Part shown: in pieces, positions 34,325 through 44,379 of the stretch
Layout of the letters: each line of letters starts with the position of its first letter
Position numbering within the stretch: the first letter of the stretch is position 1
Made by a program: the position numbers and the translations under genes
Source: Flammula alnicola
Lineage: Eukaryota; Basidiomycota; Agaricomycetes; Agaricales; Strophariaceae
Direction of reading: 5' to 3'
DNA: 64,000 nt
Assembly (NCBI GenBank): GCA_015499995.1
Contig: JADNRV010000028.1
Span: forward strand, 310,001-374,000
The notes under the pieces: generated by a model
Told to the model about the DNA's origin: nothing
What the model saw: only the letters and a program-made list of their open reading frames with translations
Database searches by the model: none

Positions 34325-34881
34325 GGGACTCTGGATGGGGGGCAATCCTGGGTGCAGTTGGGGCCTTGGCCTAAGATCTAGTGCCCACAGGTGTTTCCAG
34401 ATTGGTGCGATAAATCCCGCGAGGGCTGCAGCTGTGTTCGTTGCACAGCTTTGCTTGTGACTCTCTGAGTCTATGGCACGCATCTTCTGGAGGACCCGCC
34501 ATGGTGTCACGACAATGTGGAGTTTGCCAACGAAGTGGGGAGAGCCGGGCAAGCTCTGACTTCATCTGGGTGACCCCCTTGTCTACCCTTTTAATCCATA
34601 TCTACCTTATGCTCAGTAGCGTTAACAATGCCGCACGTCTGTACTTCTTGGGCTGCGAGGTCTGTCATTTGGGTTTCAGGCTGCTGTGCAGTCTCGCCCA
34701 CGAGCACGCCGCATGCTCCCCTGCGAGCAACCAATTCCTTTCTTTTGCTTTGGGCCAATTCCTTTCTTTTGCTTTGGGTATTGTAGCGTACTCGCTTGTA
34801 TTAGATAGGGTCCGGACTGCGATCATGCACTAGTATATAAATTGTTGATATAAATAAAAAAAAAAAAAAAAAAAAAAAAAA
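34325..34881 (+). other. LINE A 3' UTR and poly(A)
   Basis: Non-coding tail with the words conserved in all copies here (cccgccatggtgtcacgaca, gcgttaacaatgccgca, tgtagcgtactcgcttgtat), a duplicated ccaattcctttcttttgctt and the terminal ataaattgttgatataaata before the A run. These serve as a tag for the other LINE 3' ends. Confidence 0.85.
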
Positions 34882-34948
34882 ACTTCCAACACCCTTGACA
34901 TGTGGGTTGGGCTCCCTACCTCAAAGTCTTATATCAAGGCTCTCGATC

Positions 34949-36343
34949 GAGGTCTTTGCTGTGCCCCCCCTATTCCTACTGGAATCCGATGGAATATAGG
35001 GCCATTCCAGTGGAATATCCTGCCAAATTTCTGAATTTTTTTTTGAAAAAGTGGCAAATTCCGAGATTCCACTGGAATGTTGACCGGAATGCAACAGGAG
35101 TGGAATAGCTGGAATGAAACAACCAGATATTCCACTGGAATGGAATAGAAATGCATTATGATTTGGTGATTTCTGATGTTTATATATAGAAATAGACATC
35201 AGTTCCTGTCTGTGGTATTGAAATAAAATTGGATAGTGTGCCAAGACTATTCCCAATTAGAAAATTCAATATTTAAATTAGGTGATTTTGGAAAGACTCA
35301 GGTTTGGTCAAGTTTTTTGCAGTTTTCTCATCAACGAGAGCAGCAAATCACATGATTTCTAAAGATACACATGTTTCAGAGCAGGTGCTATGATTACCTT
35401 TTTAGGCATAAAATTCCCATGGTCCACAAATTGCCTAAATATGGTAATATTGCCTGTCTGGGACACATAATATAGATATATTTAGAATCTCCTCAAAATG
35501 CTAAATCTGATGGCACCTTATTGACCCTGAATCACTCATATGTCAGTCATATAACATATGTATCTCAAATAGACAAATAAAGCATATAAAGGAGTCAATT
35601 TGCACATGTCACATAGGTGTGACATGTGACTCCTGTGCCTGAATTTTTGGTTTCAGACATCTGCCAGATTAGGGTAGACCCTGTAGTTTTTGCAACCTAT
35701 TTTAGATGATTTCACCCTAAATTTCTATATTTAGATTTGGATTTTGCGGGGTGGTTTTTGGACAAAGGGCTTGGGATACAGGAGAGGTGTGATTTTTTTG
35801 ACAAATTCAAAGGCCTGTGACATGTGACACCTAAATTAAACAAAATACAATGTATTCCCGTCTATTCCAGTGGATTTTGGTCCCATTCCAGTCCATTCTA
35901 GTTTCATTCCACTGGAATCCAGTCTATTCCACTGGATTCCAGTCTATTCCACTGGATTCCAGTCTATTCCACTGGATTCCAGTCTATTCCACTGGATTCC
36001 AGTCTATTCCACTGGATTCCAGTCTATTCCACTGGATTCCAGTCTATTCCACTGGATTCCAGTCTATTCCACTGGATTCCAGTCTATTCCACTGGATTCC
36101 AGTCTATTCCACTGGATTCCAGTCTATTCCACTGGATTCCAGTCTATTCCACTGGATTCCAGTCTATTCCACTGGATTCCAGTCTATTCCACTGGATTCC
36201 AGTCTATTCCACTGGATTCCAGTCTATTCCACTGGATTCCAGTCTATTCCACTGGATTCCAGTCTATTCCACTGGATTCCAGTCCCATTCCACCAGATTC
36301 CAGTCATTCCAACTGGAATAGGTGGGGCACAGCAAAGTACTGC
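34949..36343 (+). mobile_element. Non-autonomous DNA element, GAGGTC-tip family, GGAATCC subtype
   Basis: 1395 bp with ends GAGGTCTTTGCTGTGCCCCC and GGGGCACAGCAAAGTACTGC, flanked by a perfect 8-bp duplication TCTCGATC (34941-34948, 36344-36351). It lies in LINE B ORF1: the spliced target reads ALDLPAFSDY, matching LDLPAYCNFA of LINE A. The interior is similar to the 17708 element along most of its length. The right part is expanded into a perfect 20-bp array. Confidence 0.95.
35911..36280 (+). repeat. 20-bp tandem array, 18 units
   Basis: actggattccagtctattcc repeated head to tail. The first unit (35911-35930) has one difference, the next 17 are identical, and a partial unit follows. Because 20 is not a multiple of 3 and the unit lacks stops, two plus-strand frames read as long repetitive ORFs. 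These are not genes. Confidence 0.97.
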
Positions 36344-36351
36344 TCTCGATC

Positions 36352-36690
36352 TACCGGCCTTTAGTGACTATGTCACCAGGGTCCCTACCACTGGTGATGA
36401 GGTAAAGATGGCGATGCTCGCCTCCCCTCTTGCCACCAATATCATGCTCATGGGTCCCCCTCACATCATTCGCAATTCGAAGGTGAGCACCACCGCTCAT
36501 GCCTTCTTTGAGATCTACGACTAGCAATCGGGTCAATTTTGATTCGCCCAGCTACAGCTAGCGTCGGTGTCCCCTTCTGCACTTGGTGCTGGAAGTGGGG
36601 TCATCCGAAGACTTCCTGCAGGGTGCCCCAGCCAAGGTGTGCTCGCTGCGCTGGGCCGCATGAGGCAGAGGTGCATCACATTGCTGCCCA
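36352..36690 (+). pseudogene. LINE B ORF1, C-terminal remnant
   Basis: Continues ORF1 after the 34949 element: TTGDEVKMAMLASPLATN and KVSTTAHAFFEIYD then a stop at 36521-36523. A zinc-knuckle region follows in other frames (CTWCWKWGHPKTSC, CARCAGPHEAEVHHIA). It ends where sequence jumps to the reverse-transcriptase tail. Confidence 0.8.
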
Positions 36691-37570
36691 TGCAGAAGCG
36701 CCTCCTTTATCGCACATGTGTGATTCTTATATTTACATATGGGTATCGCATGTGGTTTTTCAGGGGTGCCCAGAATAAGGGCCTCATCAAACAACTTATG
36801 CAGGTTCAGCGTAAGGCTGCTCTATGGATTATGGGTGCATTCTGTACTTCGCCTTCAGGAGGGGTGGAGGCCCTTGCAGGCCTCCTACCCCTCCCTATAC
36901 TTCTCAAAAGATTGCGCGATCATTCTATGATACACGTCGTGACTCTTTTGGACACTCATCCCAGTCACTGATGGTGTGTCGCATACTTGAACCTTGGTTT
37001 AGGCGCTCGCCAGACCACAAGGTTACTTTCATCAAGTCTCCTCCTGATATGGAATGGGACATTCAGAACAAAGCACATGATCTCATTGCTGGTATGCGCA
37101 GCGCTGCTGTCGTCCCTACCACCAAACTTTCTCTCCAGTATGTCTGCAACTTCATGGACAAATTGGCTCATGTGGATTGAAAACAACAAATTTCTGATAG
37201 GCCCTATCTACTTGGCTCCAATTTCATGGAGCTGCAAGGATTAAACGGGGACCCTGTACAGCCTACTCCAATCGCGGGGGGCCTTGGCTTGAATCTGGCA
37301 ATCAGAGCTCTGTGCTCTTTGCCTGCATGTGTTATTTAATTATGAATCATGCTCTGATCAGCTTGTACTATGAGCGGTTTAAAATCGATGACCCTAGGGC
37401 CCTCGGTTGCGAGTGTGGGGTTTATCCTCAGACCTGCGATCATATATTCAAGTGCAAGAAATAGCCTTGGACTTGCCAGAAGCCGAAACTTGTTTCGGAG
37501 CTGGTGACTTATTTGTTGGAGCACCCTACAGCGTTCTCCTTCTCCCAGCACCCTGCTGGAGTCAGATGAG
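36690..37570 (+). pseudogene. LINE B ORF2 tail with internal deletions
   Basis: Directly after the knuckles the reading changes to MQKRLLYRTCVILIFTYGYR and QNKGLIKQLMQVQRKAALWI, the region 3' of the RT palm. The endonuclease and RT core (about 2.4 kb by comparison with LINE A) are missing. A second gap at about 36960 joins LLDTHPSH to SQSLMVCRILEPWF, dropping the first half of RNase H. Frameshifts follow to the C-terminal zinc region near 37420. Confidence 0.8.
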
Positions 37571-38921
37571 GGACTCTGGGAGGGGAGCGATCCTGATCGC
37601 AGAGTGGGCTGCAGTCAAATCTACTCGACTACCCATAATGTGTTTCTGTTTGGCGGCAGCAAAGTTCTGCAAGTGCCTAGGGCCCTGGTCATCCCAGGGC
37701 TGGTGGTGTCGACTCTCTGAGCCAGTGTCATGCGCCGTCGATGGAGGACCCAGTTCAGTGGATGGTGGTGGGGGCTTCAGCTCCTGCTTAGCTATTACAA
37801 CGTAAATTTTACTGTTGAACCAGGGAGGGTCTGGCAGGCTCTCTTTGCTTTCGGGTGACGACCCCCCTTCCCATCCCAATACTCTTATCTGCCATTTGTG
37901 CGGTAGCGTTAACAATGCTGCAATGACAGACAATCTGTAGCTGCGAGGCTACCTATCTGGGTTTCAGGCAGCTGTGCCATCTTACCCATGCCATGCTCGC
38001 GTGCATCGCATGCTCGCCATCGAGCTCAACTCTAATTTTTTACAAGCATAGTATACCATCTCCATTTGTATTAGATAGGGACCGGACTGCTTTCGTGCAC
38101 CAGTATAAAATTGATGATATAAATAAAAATAATAAAAAATGTCTTCCTTCTACCAGATAAGAACTGAAAAACTTGACCACCAAAGGCAGAAAGCCGAGCT
38201 TCTGGAGAATGATCATAAGAACATCATGATTAAGGGACAGAAAGAACTGAGCAAGATCAAAGGCAAGGATGCTAGTCCTCAACCCCTTCGCCCACCCAGC
38301 CCTCACCATGTGTGTCAAAAACAGCCCCGCATCCTCAGTGGAGCACCCCCTGATGCCCCCCACCTGATTCAGATGAAATATATCCTGTCTGACTGCATCG
38401 AACTGAATGCAGTTTGAGATCATTTTCTTGAGTTTCCCCATGGTGTTCAGAAGCACTATAGGCCTGAACGCCTTGGGGGTAGAATACGAAGGCTTGCCAG
38501 GTTTGGGGATAATAACTGACATAGATTCCTTGAAGGGAGATGGCCAGTAACCCACATGCATGCAGGCATTAGCAATCGAGATAAGGACCTCCACTGAGTG
38601 AGGGTCCCGACATACAATCTTCTTCAGGTGGGGCCAATTGACATGATCCGGACCGAGGTCTTTACACTCCCCCACCTGTTCCATGTGGACTCCATGGACT
38701 CCACGGAATCCATGGACAATCCGTGGACTTTTTACAATTTTTTTCCAGATTTGTTTTTGGTGAAAACACCTGCCAAATTGCAAATTTTAGTCCACACAAA
38801 GTCCATGAAAAGTCCGCACAAAGTCCACACAATGGCCATTTTGGGTGTGGACTCCATGGAATATCCGTGGACAATGCCACGGATTTTGTGGACTTGCCCT
38901 TACTATTTTAATAATGATAGT

Positions 38922-39012
38922 AAAAAAAAAAGAAAATGCCCTCAACAAGAATTGAACCATTGACTAACAGATCATTACAATAGCCACGCTGTAGCCACCT
39001 GAACCAAGTCGG
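38922..39012 (-). ncRNA. tRNA-like pol III module inside the element
   Basis: On the minus strand: A-box-like CTTGGTTCAGGTGG (39008-38996), B-box-like ATGGTTCAATTC (38959-38949), then a run of ten T (38931-38922) as terminator. It reads toward the near (GAGGTC) end of the element. Confidence 0.5.
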
Positions 39013-39049
39013 CATTTCTACATGAGAAATTTCAGTTGTACATATACCG

Positions 39050-39950
39050 AGCGCCGTCGGCAAACCGGCGACCGGTTACCGAACGATGGTGACGCGGCTG
39101 CAACGTTGCCACGTCACCACCTTTGTTCACTCCCACCACCACCGTTCACCATCCCCCTCAGCACGGACCACCCGCTGATACCGCACAACTGCGACGACCA
39201 CGACCACGACCACGACGGCCACGACCACGACCACGACGGCCACGACCACGACCACGATAGCGACAACCGCGACGACGGCAGTCACCACCGGCATACCACG
39301 CAACGTCGATGACAGCGGGGCCCCAACCAGCAGGACGGCGCAACGACGCGGCGCGTGAGGGAAAACACGCCGCGGGGGGTGTTGGAAACGAAGGGGGGAC
39401 CCAGGAAGTGGGAGGCCCACAAGGTACGTCATAAACGACGCCCCCGCGACCACGGCTAACCCACTCCGTCCCTGCAGACGCGATGTGCCCCCATCAGCCA
39501 CCGAAACGACGCCCGTGGCAGCGTCCCACGCAACTGACCACCACAACCATACCCATCACGCGTCCGCCATGACGGGCACACGACGGCAATGACAGCGGGA
39601 GCACAAGTCGTGCTCCCGTTTCGTTCTGACGTCCGGTGTGCGGTGAGAACAACACCGAGCCACGACGAGCCCCGGAACGCACGCCGACGAGCCACAATGG
39701 CTCGTCGTTGCCACCCCAGGCGACGACATGACAAGGCGACGACACGACACACTGCAGCACGCAACAACGAGGGCGCGGACGCGCGAAACCAGACGACGCA
39801 ACGATGCGGCGTGTGAGGGACACACGCCGCCGGGGGTGTTGGATATGCAGGGGGGACCCAGGAATGGGAGGCCCGCAAGGTACGTCGTAAACGATGACAT
39901 GCAATGATGGCTAACCCCCCACTCCATCCCCCGCAGATAGATGTGCCCGC
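39050..39950. repeat. Repeat B in two tandem units of about 457 bp, CpG-rich
   Basis: Unit landmarks recur at a spacing of about 457 bp: gtgagggaaaacacgccgcg (39354) and gtgagggacacacgccgccg (39811), gggggacccaggaa (39394, 39851) and the start of gcagacgcgatgtgcccccat versus gcagatagatgtgcccgcc. Each unit carries a hairpin: GGGAGCACAAGTCGTGCTCCC near 39599 (written as GGGAGCAC-AAGTC-GTGCTCCC) and GGGAGCAC-GACATCAT-GCTCCC near 40052. At 39190-39260 there is an internal array of cgaccacgaccacgacggc. No gene. Confidence 0.75.
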
Positions 39951-40084
39951 CGGGCACTGAAACGATGCCGACGGCAGCGTCACACGCGACCAACCACCCC
40001 AACCACACCCGCCACGTGACCGCCATTCCTGGCACGCAACGGCAACGGCAGTGGGAGCACGACATCATGCTCCCATGTCGTTCT

Positions 40085-40745
40085 GGTGTCGGGTGAGCGG
40101 CCACAACGACCGAGGCAGCGACGAGGCGACAGCGACCCGACCACGGACCCGACTGCGACACGACTACCACAATACAACGACCGCGACACAATGACCAACC
40201 CGACCACGGACCCAAGCACGAAGCGACGACCACCCCGACGACGAGACCACCAACCTGACCACTACCCGATGACGGACGCGACCACAACGCGACCACTGAC
40301 CTGACGACGAGACGACCGCCGACCCAACCCACCAGGAGACCGACCCGACCACCGACCTGACCATCACCTGACCCGACCACTGAGGCGATGACAACGCGAC
40401 CACCAAGGCGACCACCACGCCGACCACAGACGCGATGATGATGACGCGACGGCGATGACCACGGACCCGACCACGACACCACAACCATCCCAACGACGAG
40501 ACCACCAACCTGATGACGACCCGACGATGGACCCAACCACAACGCGACCACCGACGTGACCACCGACGTGACCACAACGCAACCACCTACCCGACGCCGA
40601 CGCGACAACAAGGCGACCGCTGACCCGACATGACAGGAGACCCAAGTGGTGACCGACACGACGACAGACCCGACCACGCCGCCATGCCTGACACAACAAC
40701 CAACCTGACCTGATGACCGAACCGACCACGGAGGTGACAACAATG
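40085..40745. repeat. Degenerate GACC/ACGACC low-complexity tract
   Basis: About 660 bp dominated by gaccacc, cgaccac and gacccgac words, nearly T-free on the plus strand. The long minus-strand reading of Val/Gly/Ser/Arg/Trp is a translation of this simple sequence and not a gene. Confidence 0.8.
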
Positions 40746-42499
40746 CGACCATACCTCAGTAGTGTACTGCATGTATTTTAATAGTTTTTTTAATATCATC
40801 AATTTATTAGATTGTACATTTGGTTATAACCCTGAGTCCACAAAAGTCCATGGACTCTCCATGGACTTTCCTTGGACTTTCTGTGGACTTCGGTATTTGC
40901 AACTTAACGTAACTCTAAGTTGACTCTAAGTCCAAAGTCCACAGAAAGTCCACAGAAGTCCACAGAACACAATATTTACTGCTAATTTCATGCTGTGGAC
41001 TGAGCATGGACTTTGTGTGGACTTTGTGTGGACTTTGTGTGGACTGTCCATGGACATCCGTGGACTAATTTTTTCCAAAAGTAAGAAAAACACCATTAAG
41101 TTAAAAGTCCACAGATTGTCCATGGATTCCATGGAGTCCGTGGAGTCCATGCGGACAGGTGGGGGACTGTAAAGTACATTCCGGACCTGGAGAAAAAAGA
41201 CCGGAACACGCAGAAAGAGCTTCTGTGAGTTCCAGCGGGAAGAAAAAAGCCCATTCCTGAACAGGAAGTTGAGGAATAGACTCCAAGAGAGCGGCATCAT
41301 ATGTTTTATCTGATGCTGAATTGTACGTGCCATGTAGGGCATCCCACAGGGCAGGCAGATCATTGCAGGGCTCTCCATGATACTGGATAGCCTCGCTGGG
41401 AGGGAGCTTTCGCTGTTGGACCCAGTTCATTAAGTCCCACGATTGCTTGTTAGTGCCCATGATCTCTCTGATGTGATCATCAAAGAAAACACATTTTGTA
41501 TTCTGGACTATCACCTGGAAAGATTTCCAATTCTCAGAGGAGCGATCCCTCTGAAACTTGAGCAGAGCATCTGAGCACTCCTGGGACCACCAGGGCTTCG
41601 AACACTTAGTGATCGAGGTCTCTTTAGCATGGGACATCCATGCTTCTGAGAAAATCTGCACCACCTCTAGGGCTGCAGTTTCAATCTGATCCTCCATGTT
41701 CATTGGGGCCATTGGGTCTATAGCTGCAAGTCCCAAAGTGAGAGATTTAACGAAAGTCTCAACAGACTCTGTAGGATGTCCAGTGTAGTATAAATTGGAA
41801 AGTGATCTGACTTAAGCTGGATGTCCAGGCAGCGGACAGTAGATTCATTCACCACCTGATTGGGGGGAACAAATGCCAGATCAATCACTGTGCTTCATTT
41901 GGCGTGATCTCTCAGAATGTGTGTAGGCCCAGGGTTGCCAAATGCGGCAAGCTCAAGCCCAAGGATAGCTGCAGATTGCTGCAGCGATAAGGCACAACCC
42001 TCCTGAGCAGAACCAGGGTCCCAATCAGGAGAATGTGCATTAAAATCTCCCATCATCAGATGACAGCAGAGGAGATCTCGATTGTGATCCTGGAGCCAGT
42101 TGATAGCCCCATGATCAGAATCTGAATACATGTTCAGAAGGTAGAAGGAACTCTCACCTGATGAGAGAGAGAGAACCATGATGTCAGGATGATAAATAAT
42201 ATCCCTTTATTGAGCCAGGCGGTACCAGGCCAGCCTAGTCGAAACATAGGTCATGACCCAAGGTCGCTCATCAGGAGTATTAGGGTGCACCATAGCCAGC
42301 CAATCTGGGTGGTTGGGTGCGCCAACTACATCTTCGCCCTTTCTGCTCTTCGCAGATAGAGCGGTGTTGCAGGCAGGCCTGGCATTCACGCTGGGCTTAA
42401 TTCTCAACTTTCTCTTGGTTATCTTTGCAAGGATGAAGACAAGTTGTCATGACCTCCTCTCTTATGTTGATGATGGTACACTCATTGTGCAATGCCATC

Positions 42500-43216
42500 T
42501 CTGCTGCTGTTGCATTTGGAGATGTCACCCGTGTTGTCATATTCACTAATGTGATGCATGCTGCACCCTTATCAGTGGACCCTTCCCCACATTCAAATCA
42601 GGCCTTGTCCCTAATCATCTGTCAGACACTTGAGTGATGGTTCCATGGTGGTGGTAACCGTAAGGTCATTTTTGCAGAGTATCCCTCCAATATAGAGTGG
42701 GGCATTCATCAAGAGGCTCATGACCTCACTTTGGGGCTTCCAGAGGTGCGCACCACCCCAGATACTCCTATGTCAGTCGCCTGGCTTAAAGCTAAGGTGG
42801 ACCAAGTCACTAGGGCTGGCTGGAAGACTTCAGTCAATGAGCAGCCCCATTTACTTGGCTTTAATTTCTTGGAGCTTGAGGATCTAAAGGGTAATCCTCT
42901 CCATCTGACCCCCATTTGCAGCGGGCCGTGGCTTGAAGTGGGCAGCTGCAACTCTCAGTTGTTCACGTGCATGTGCCACACTATTATGAATTATGCTCCG
43001 ATTAGCTCATATTATGAGCGGTTCAAAATTGACGACCCATTGGTTCTCGGGTGTATGTGCGGAGTTTATCCTCAAATGCGCACTCACTTATTCGGGTGCC
43101 CAAAGTTCCCGATTCTGCCTCACAGGGTGCCACACCTAGTGTGGGGCCTTGTGAAATTCCTGGAAGACAACGTAGGTGCATTTGTTTTCAACTGGCCTCC
43201 AGCCAGAGTCGGATGA
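42500..43216 (+). pseudogene. LINE F RNase H and C-terminal zinc region
   Basis: RNase H-distal sequence with a stop at 42635-42637 (TGA where LINE A has CGA), then an open run to 43216 including EWGIHQEAHDL, LGFNFLELEDLKGNPL, SSYYERFKIDDPLVLGC and the C-terminal MCGVYPQMRTHLFGCP motif. Ends NWPPARVG like other copies. Confidence 0.85.
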
Positions 43217-43806
43217 GGAACTCTGGATGGGGGGCAATCCTGGGTTCGAGCAGGGCCATGGTCAAAGCATCTGGCTGCCCGCAGTGAGTTTCCATGATGG
43301 ACTGTTTTGGACCTGCAAGGGTGAGGGGTGCAGTCATTCTGTACTTCCCTTGGTGGCCTTTATGGGTGTCTTGGGGCACGATATCCTGTGGAGGACCCAA
43401 CCTGGTCAACAGCGATGGGGGCTTCGGCCTCTGTTTAGCTATGATCATGTAGATTTTACCGGTGAATCAGGGAGGGCCTGGCAGGCTCTTCTTGGATTTG
43501 GGTGACCCCCCTGTCCCCCCAATATTCCTTATTTGCTATTCATTTGAATGCCGCAATGTTGGACCATCTGGGCTGCAAGGTCCGTTATTTGGGCTTCATG
43601 TTAAAGGTGGCAAGCACAGGAACGTGTGATGCAGCTGTGTGCCTAATATGAGCAACTCGGAGTGAGGGACACAGGAGCTACAGTGAGCTGAAGTCCAGAG
43701 TGAGTAACTAGTTGTATGGGGCAAAATACTAACTACTTGCCTGAAGTCCAGAGTGAGTAACTAAGGGCTTCTGGCAAATGTCAAAAGACTTGATATACAA
43801 AATAGA

Positions 43807-43960
43807 AAGGATCTAGAAATGATCTGGAGATCATCTAGAAATGATCTGGAGATCATCTAGAAATGATCTGGAGATCATCTAGAAATGATCTGGAGATCAT
43901 CTAGAAATGATCTGGAGATCATCTAGAAATGATCTGGAGATCATCTAGAGATGATCTAGA
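43807..43960. repeat. 22-bp tandem array in the solo LTR
   Basis: About six and a half units of aaatgatctggagatcatctag, itself partly palindromic (GATCATCTAGAAATGATC). Confidence 0.92.
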
Positions 43961-44012
43961 ACATGATAAGAATCTAATCTACAAATGCACAACAAGTGAA
44001 AAGGAGGAAGTG

Positions 44013-44172
44013 CAGATAAGAGATAAGATAAGAGATAAGATAAGAGATAAGATAAGAGATAAGATAAGAGATAAGATAAGAGATAAGATAAGAGATAAGA
44101 TAAGAGATAAGATAAGAGATAAGATAAGAGATAAGATAAGAGATAAGATAAGATAAGATAAGATAAGATAAC
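44013..44172. repeat. (gataagataaga)n array in the solo LTR
   Basis: About 160 bp of agataag/agataagataag repeats. The Arg-Asp-Lys-Ile ORF through it is an artefact. Confidence 0.95.
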
Positions 44173-44379
44173 TTGGAGATATGTGCAGGCAGTTTTAACA
44201 CTTCAGGCTGCTGCGCAGTCTCGCCCACGTCGCGCTTGTACATGCCACATGCTTCCCTGTGAGCACTCATCTTTCTTCTGCTTATGTAGTGCAGCATACA
44301 TTTGTATTAGTTAGACACTCGGCCTGCTTTCGTGCACCGGTTTTATAAATTGTTAATTTAAAATAAAATAAAATGAGGG

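Larger units (their letters stand above)
28321..34881 (+). mobile_element. LINE A, full-length with poly(A) and 15-bp TSD
   Basis: 6.56-kb non-LTR retrotransposon flanked by ACTTCCAACACCCTT (28306-28320 and 34882-34896) and ending in a run of about 28 A at 34854-34881. The architecture is 5' UTR, ORF1 with zinc knuckles, ORF2 with endonuclease, reverse transcriptase, RNase H and a Cys/His tail, and a 530-bp 3' UTR. The RNase H domain and knuckle ORF1 suit the fungal Tad-like/I-like groups; the clade cannot be fixed by eye. ORF2 has four stops, so this copy cannot move by itself. Confidence 0.95.
27250..38139 (+). mobile_element. LINE B, old, split by LINE A and a DNA element
   Basis: Plus-strand LINE remnant: ORF1 at 27297-28320, resuming at 34897 after LINE A and at 36352 after the 34949 element, then reverse-transcriptase and RNase H tails from about 36690 to 37570. 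A 3' UTR follows, ending in the A-rich run gatataaataaaaataata near 38139. Compared with LINE A it lacks most of ORF2. The 3' end abuts minus-strand LINE C. No matching duplication is found at the 5' side, so the 5' limit (about 27250) is approximate. Confidence 0.8.
38655..41179 (+). mobile_element. Non-autonomous DNA element, GAGGTC-tip family, CpG-rich interior
   Basis: 2525 bp starting GAGGTCTTTACACTCCCCC and ending GGGGGACTGTAAAGTACAT, flanked by TCCGGACC (38647-38654, 41180-41187), a perfect 8-bp duplication in LINE C. Subterminal words are TGGACTCCATGG, GTCCATGG and GTGGACTTTG, forming a third subtype. The interior holds a tRNA-like module, repeat B in tandem and a GACC-rich tract. Long frames on either strand in 39050-40760 are composition artefacts and have no domain. 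Confidence 0.92.
38140..42360 (-). mobile_element. LINE C, minus strand, split by a DNA element
   Basis: Minus-strand ORF2 pieces: endonuclease from about 42360 to 41760 (KSRKGEDVVGAPNHPDWLAM, MMGDFNAHSPDWDPGSAQEG), linker to 41190 (APMNMEDQIETAALEVVQIF), then after the 38655-41179 element the first half of RT (PDHVNWPHLKKIVCRDPHSV, FDLAQFFLSLNH) down to 38140. The element's 8-bp duplication TCCGGACC lies in the conserved GGTCCGGATCATG of the LINE. At 38140 it is cut by the 3' end of LINE B, and at 42360 the 5' part is missing. Confidence 0.88.
43599..44200. mobile_element. Solo LTR with 5-bp TSD
   Basis: 602 bp beginning TGTTAAAGGTGGC and ending GCAGTTTTAACA (TG...CA, short inverted ends), flanked by CTTCA at 43594-43598 and 44201-44205. 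It interrupts the LINE F 3' UTR: gggCTTCA joined to ggctgctgcgcagtctcgcc matches LINE A near 34673. Contains two simple arrays and a 23-bp direct repeat (ctgaagtccagagtgagtaa...), no coding. Confidence 0.85.
42440..44374 (+). mobile_element. LINE F, 5'-truncated and internally deleted
   Basis: Begins near LLSYVDDGTLIVQ (42460-42490), jumps directly to RNase H (ISAAVAFGDVTRVVIFTNVM), continues to the C-terminus at 43216, then a 3' UTR and the A-rich end tttaaaataaaataaaatga near 44374. The RT palm 3' half and the start of RNase H (about 1 kb) are deleted right after the YVDD. A solo LTR is inserted in the 3' UTR. Confidence 0.85.

Noticed and set aside
35850..36524. Two long plus-strand ORFs reading a 20-residue repeat
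   Set aside because: They are translations of a 20-bp tandem array inside a non-coding transposon; any stop-free 20-mer array gives this.
39127..40802. Long minus-strand ORF of about 400 codons and overlapping frames on both strands
   Set aside because: Extreme Val/Gly/Ser/Arg/Trp composition comes from the GACC tract and repeat B. No domain, several frames equally open, and the region lies within a TIR element.
43929..44156. ORF of repeated Arg-Asp-Lys-Ile
   Set aside because: Simple GATAAG repeat in a solo LTR.
43811..44170. CRISPR-like array
   Set aside because: Repeats are contiguous without unique spacers, and the genome is eukaryotic.
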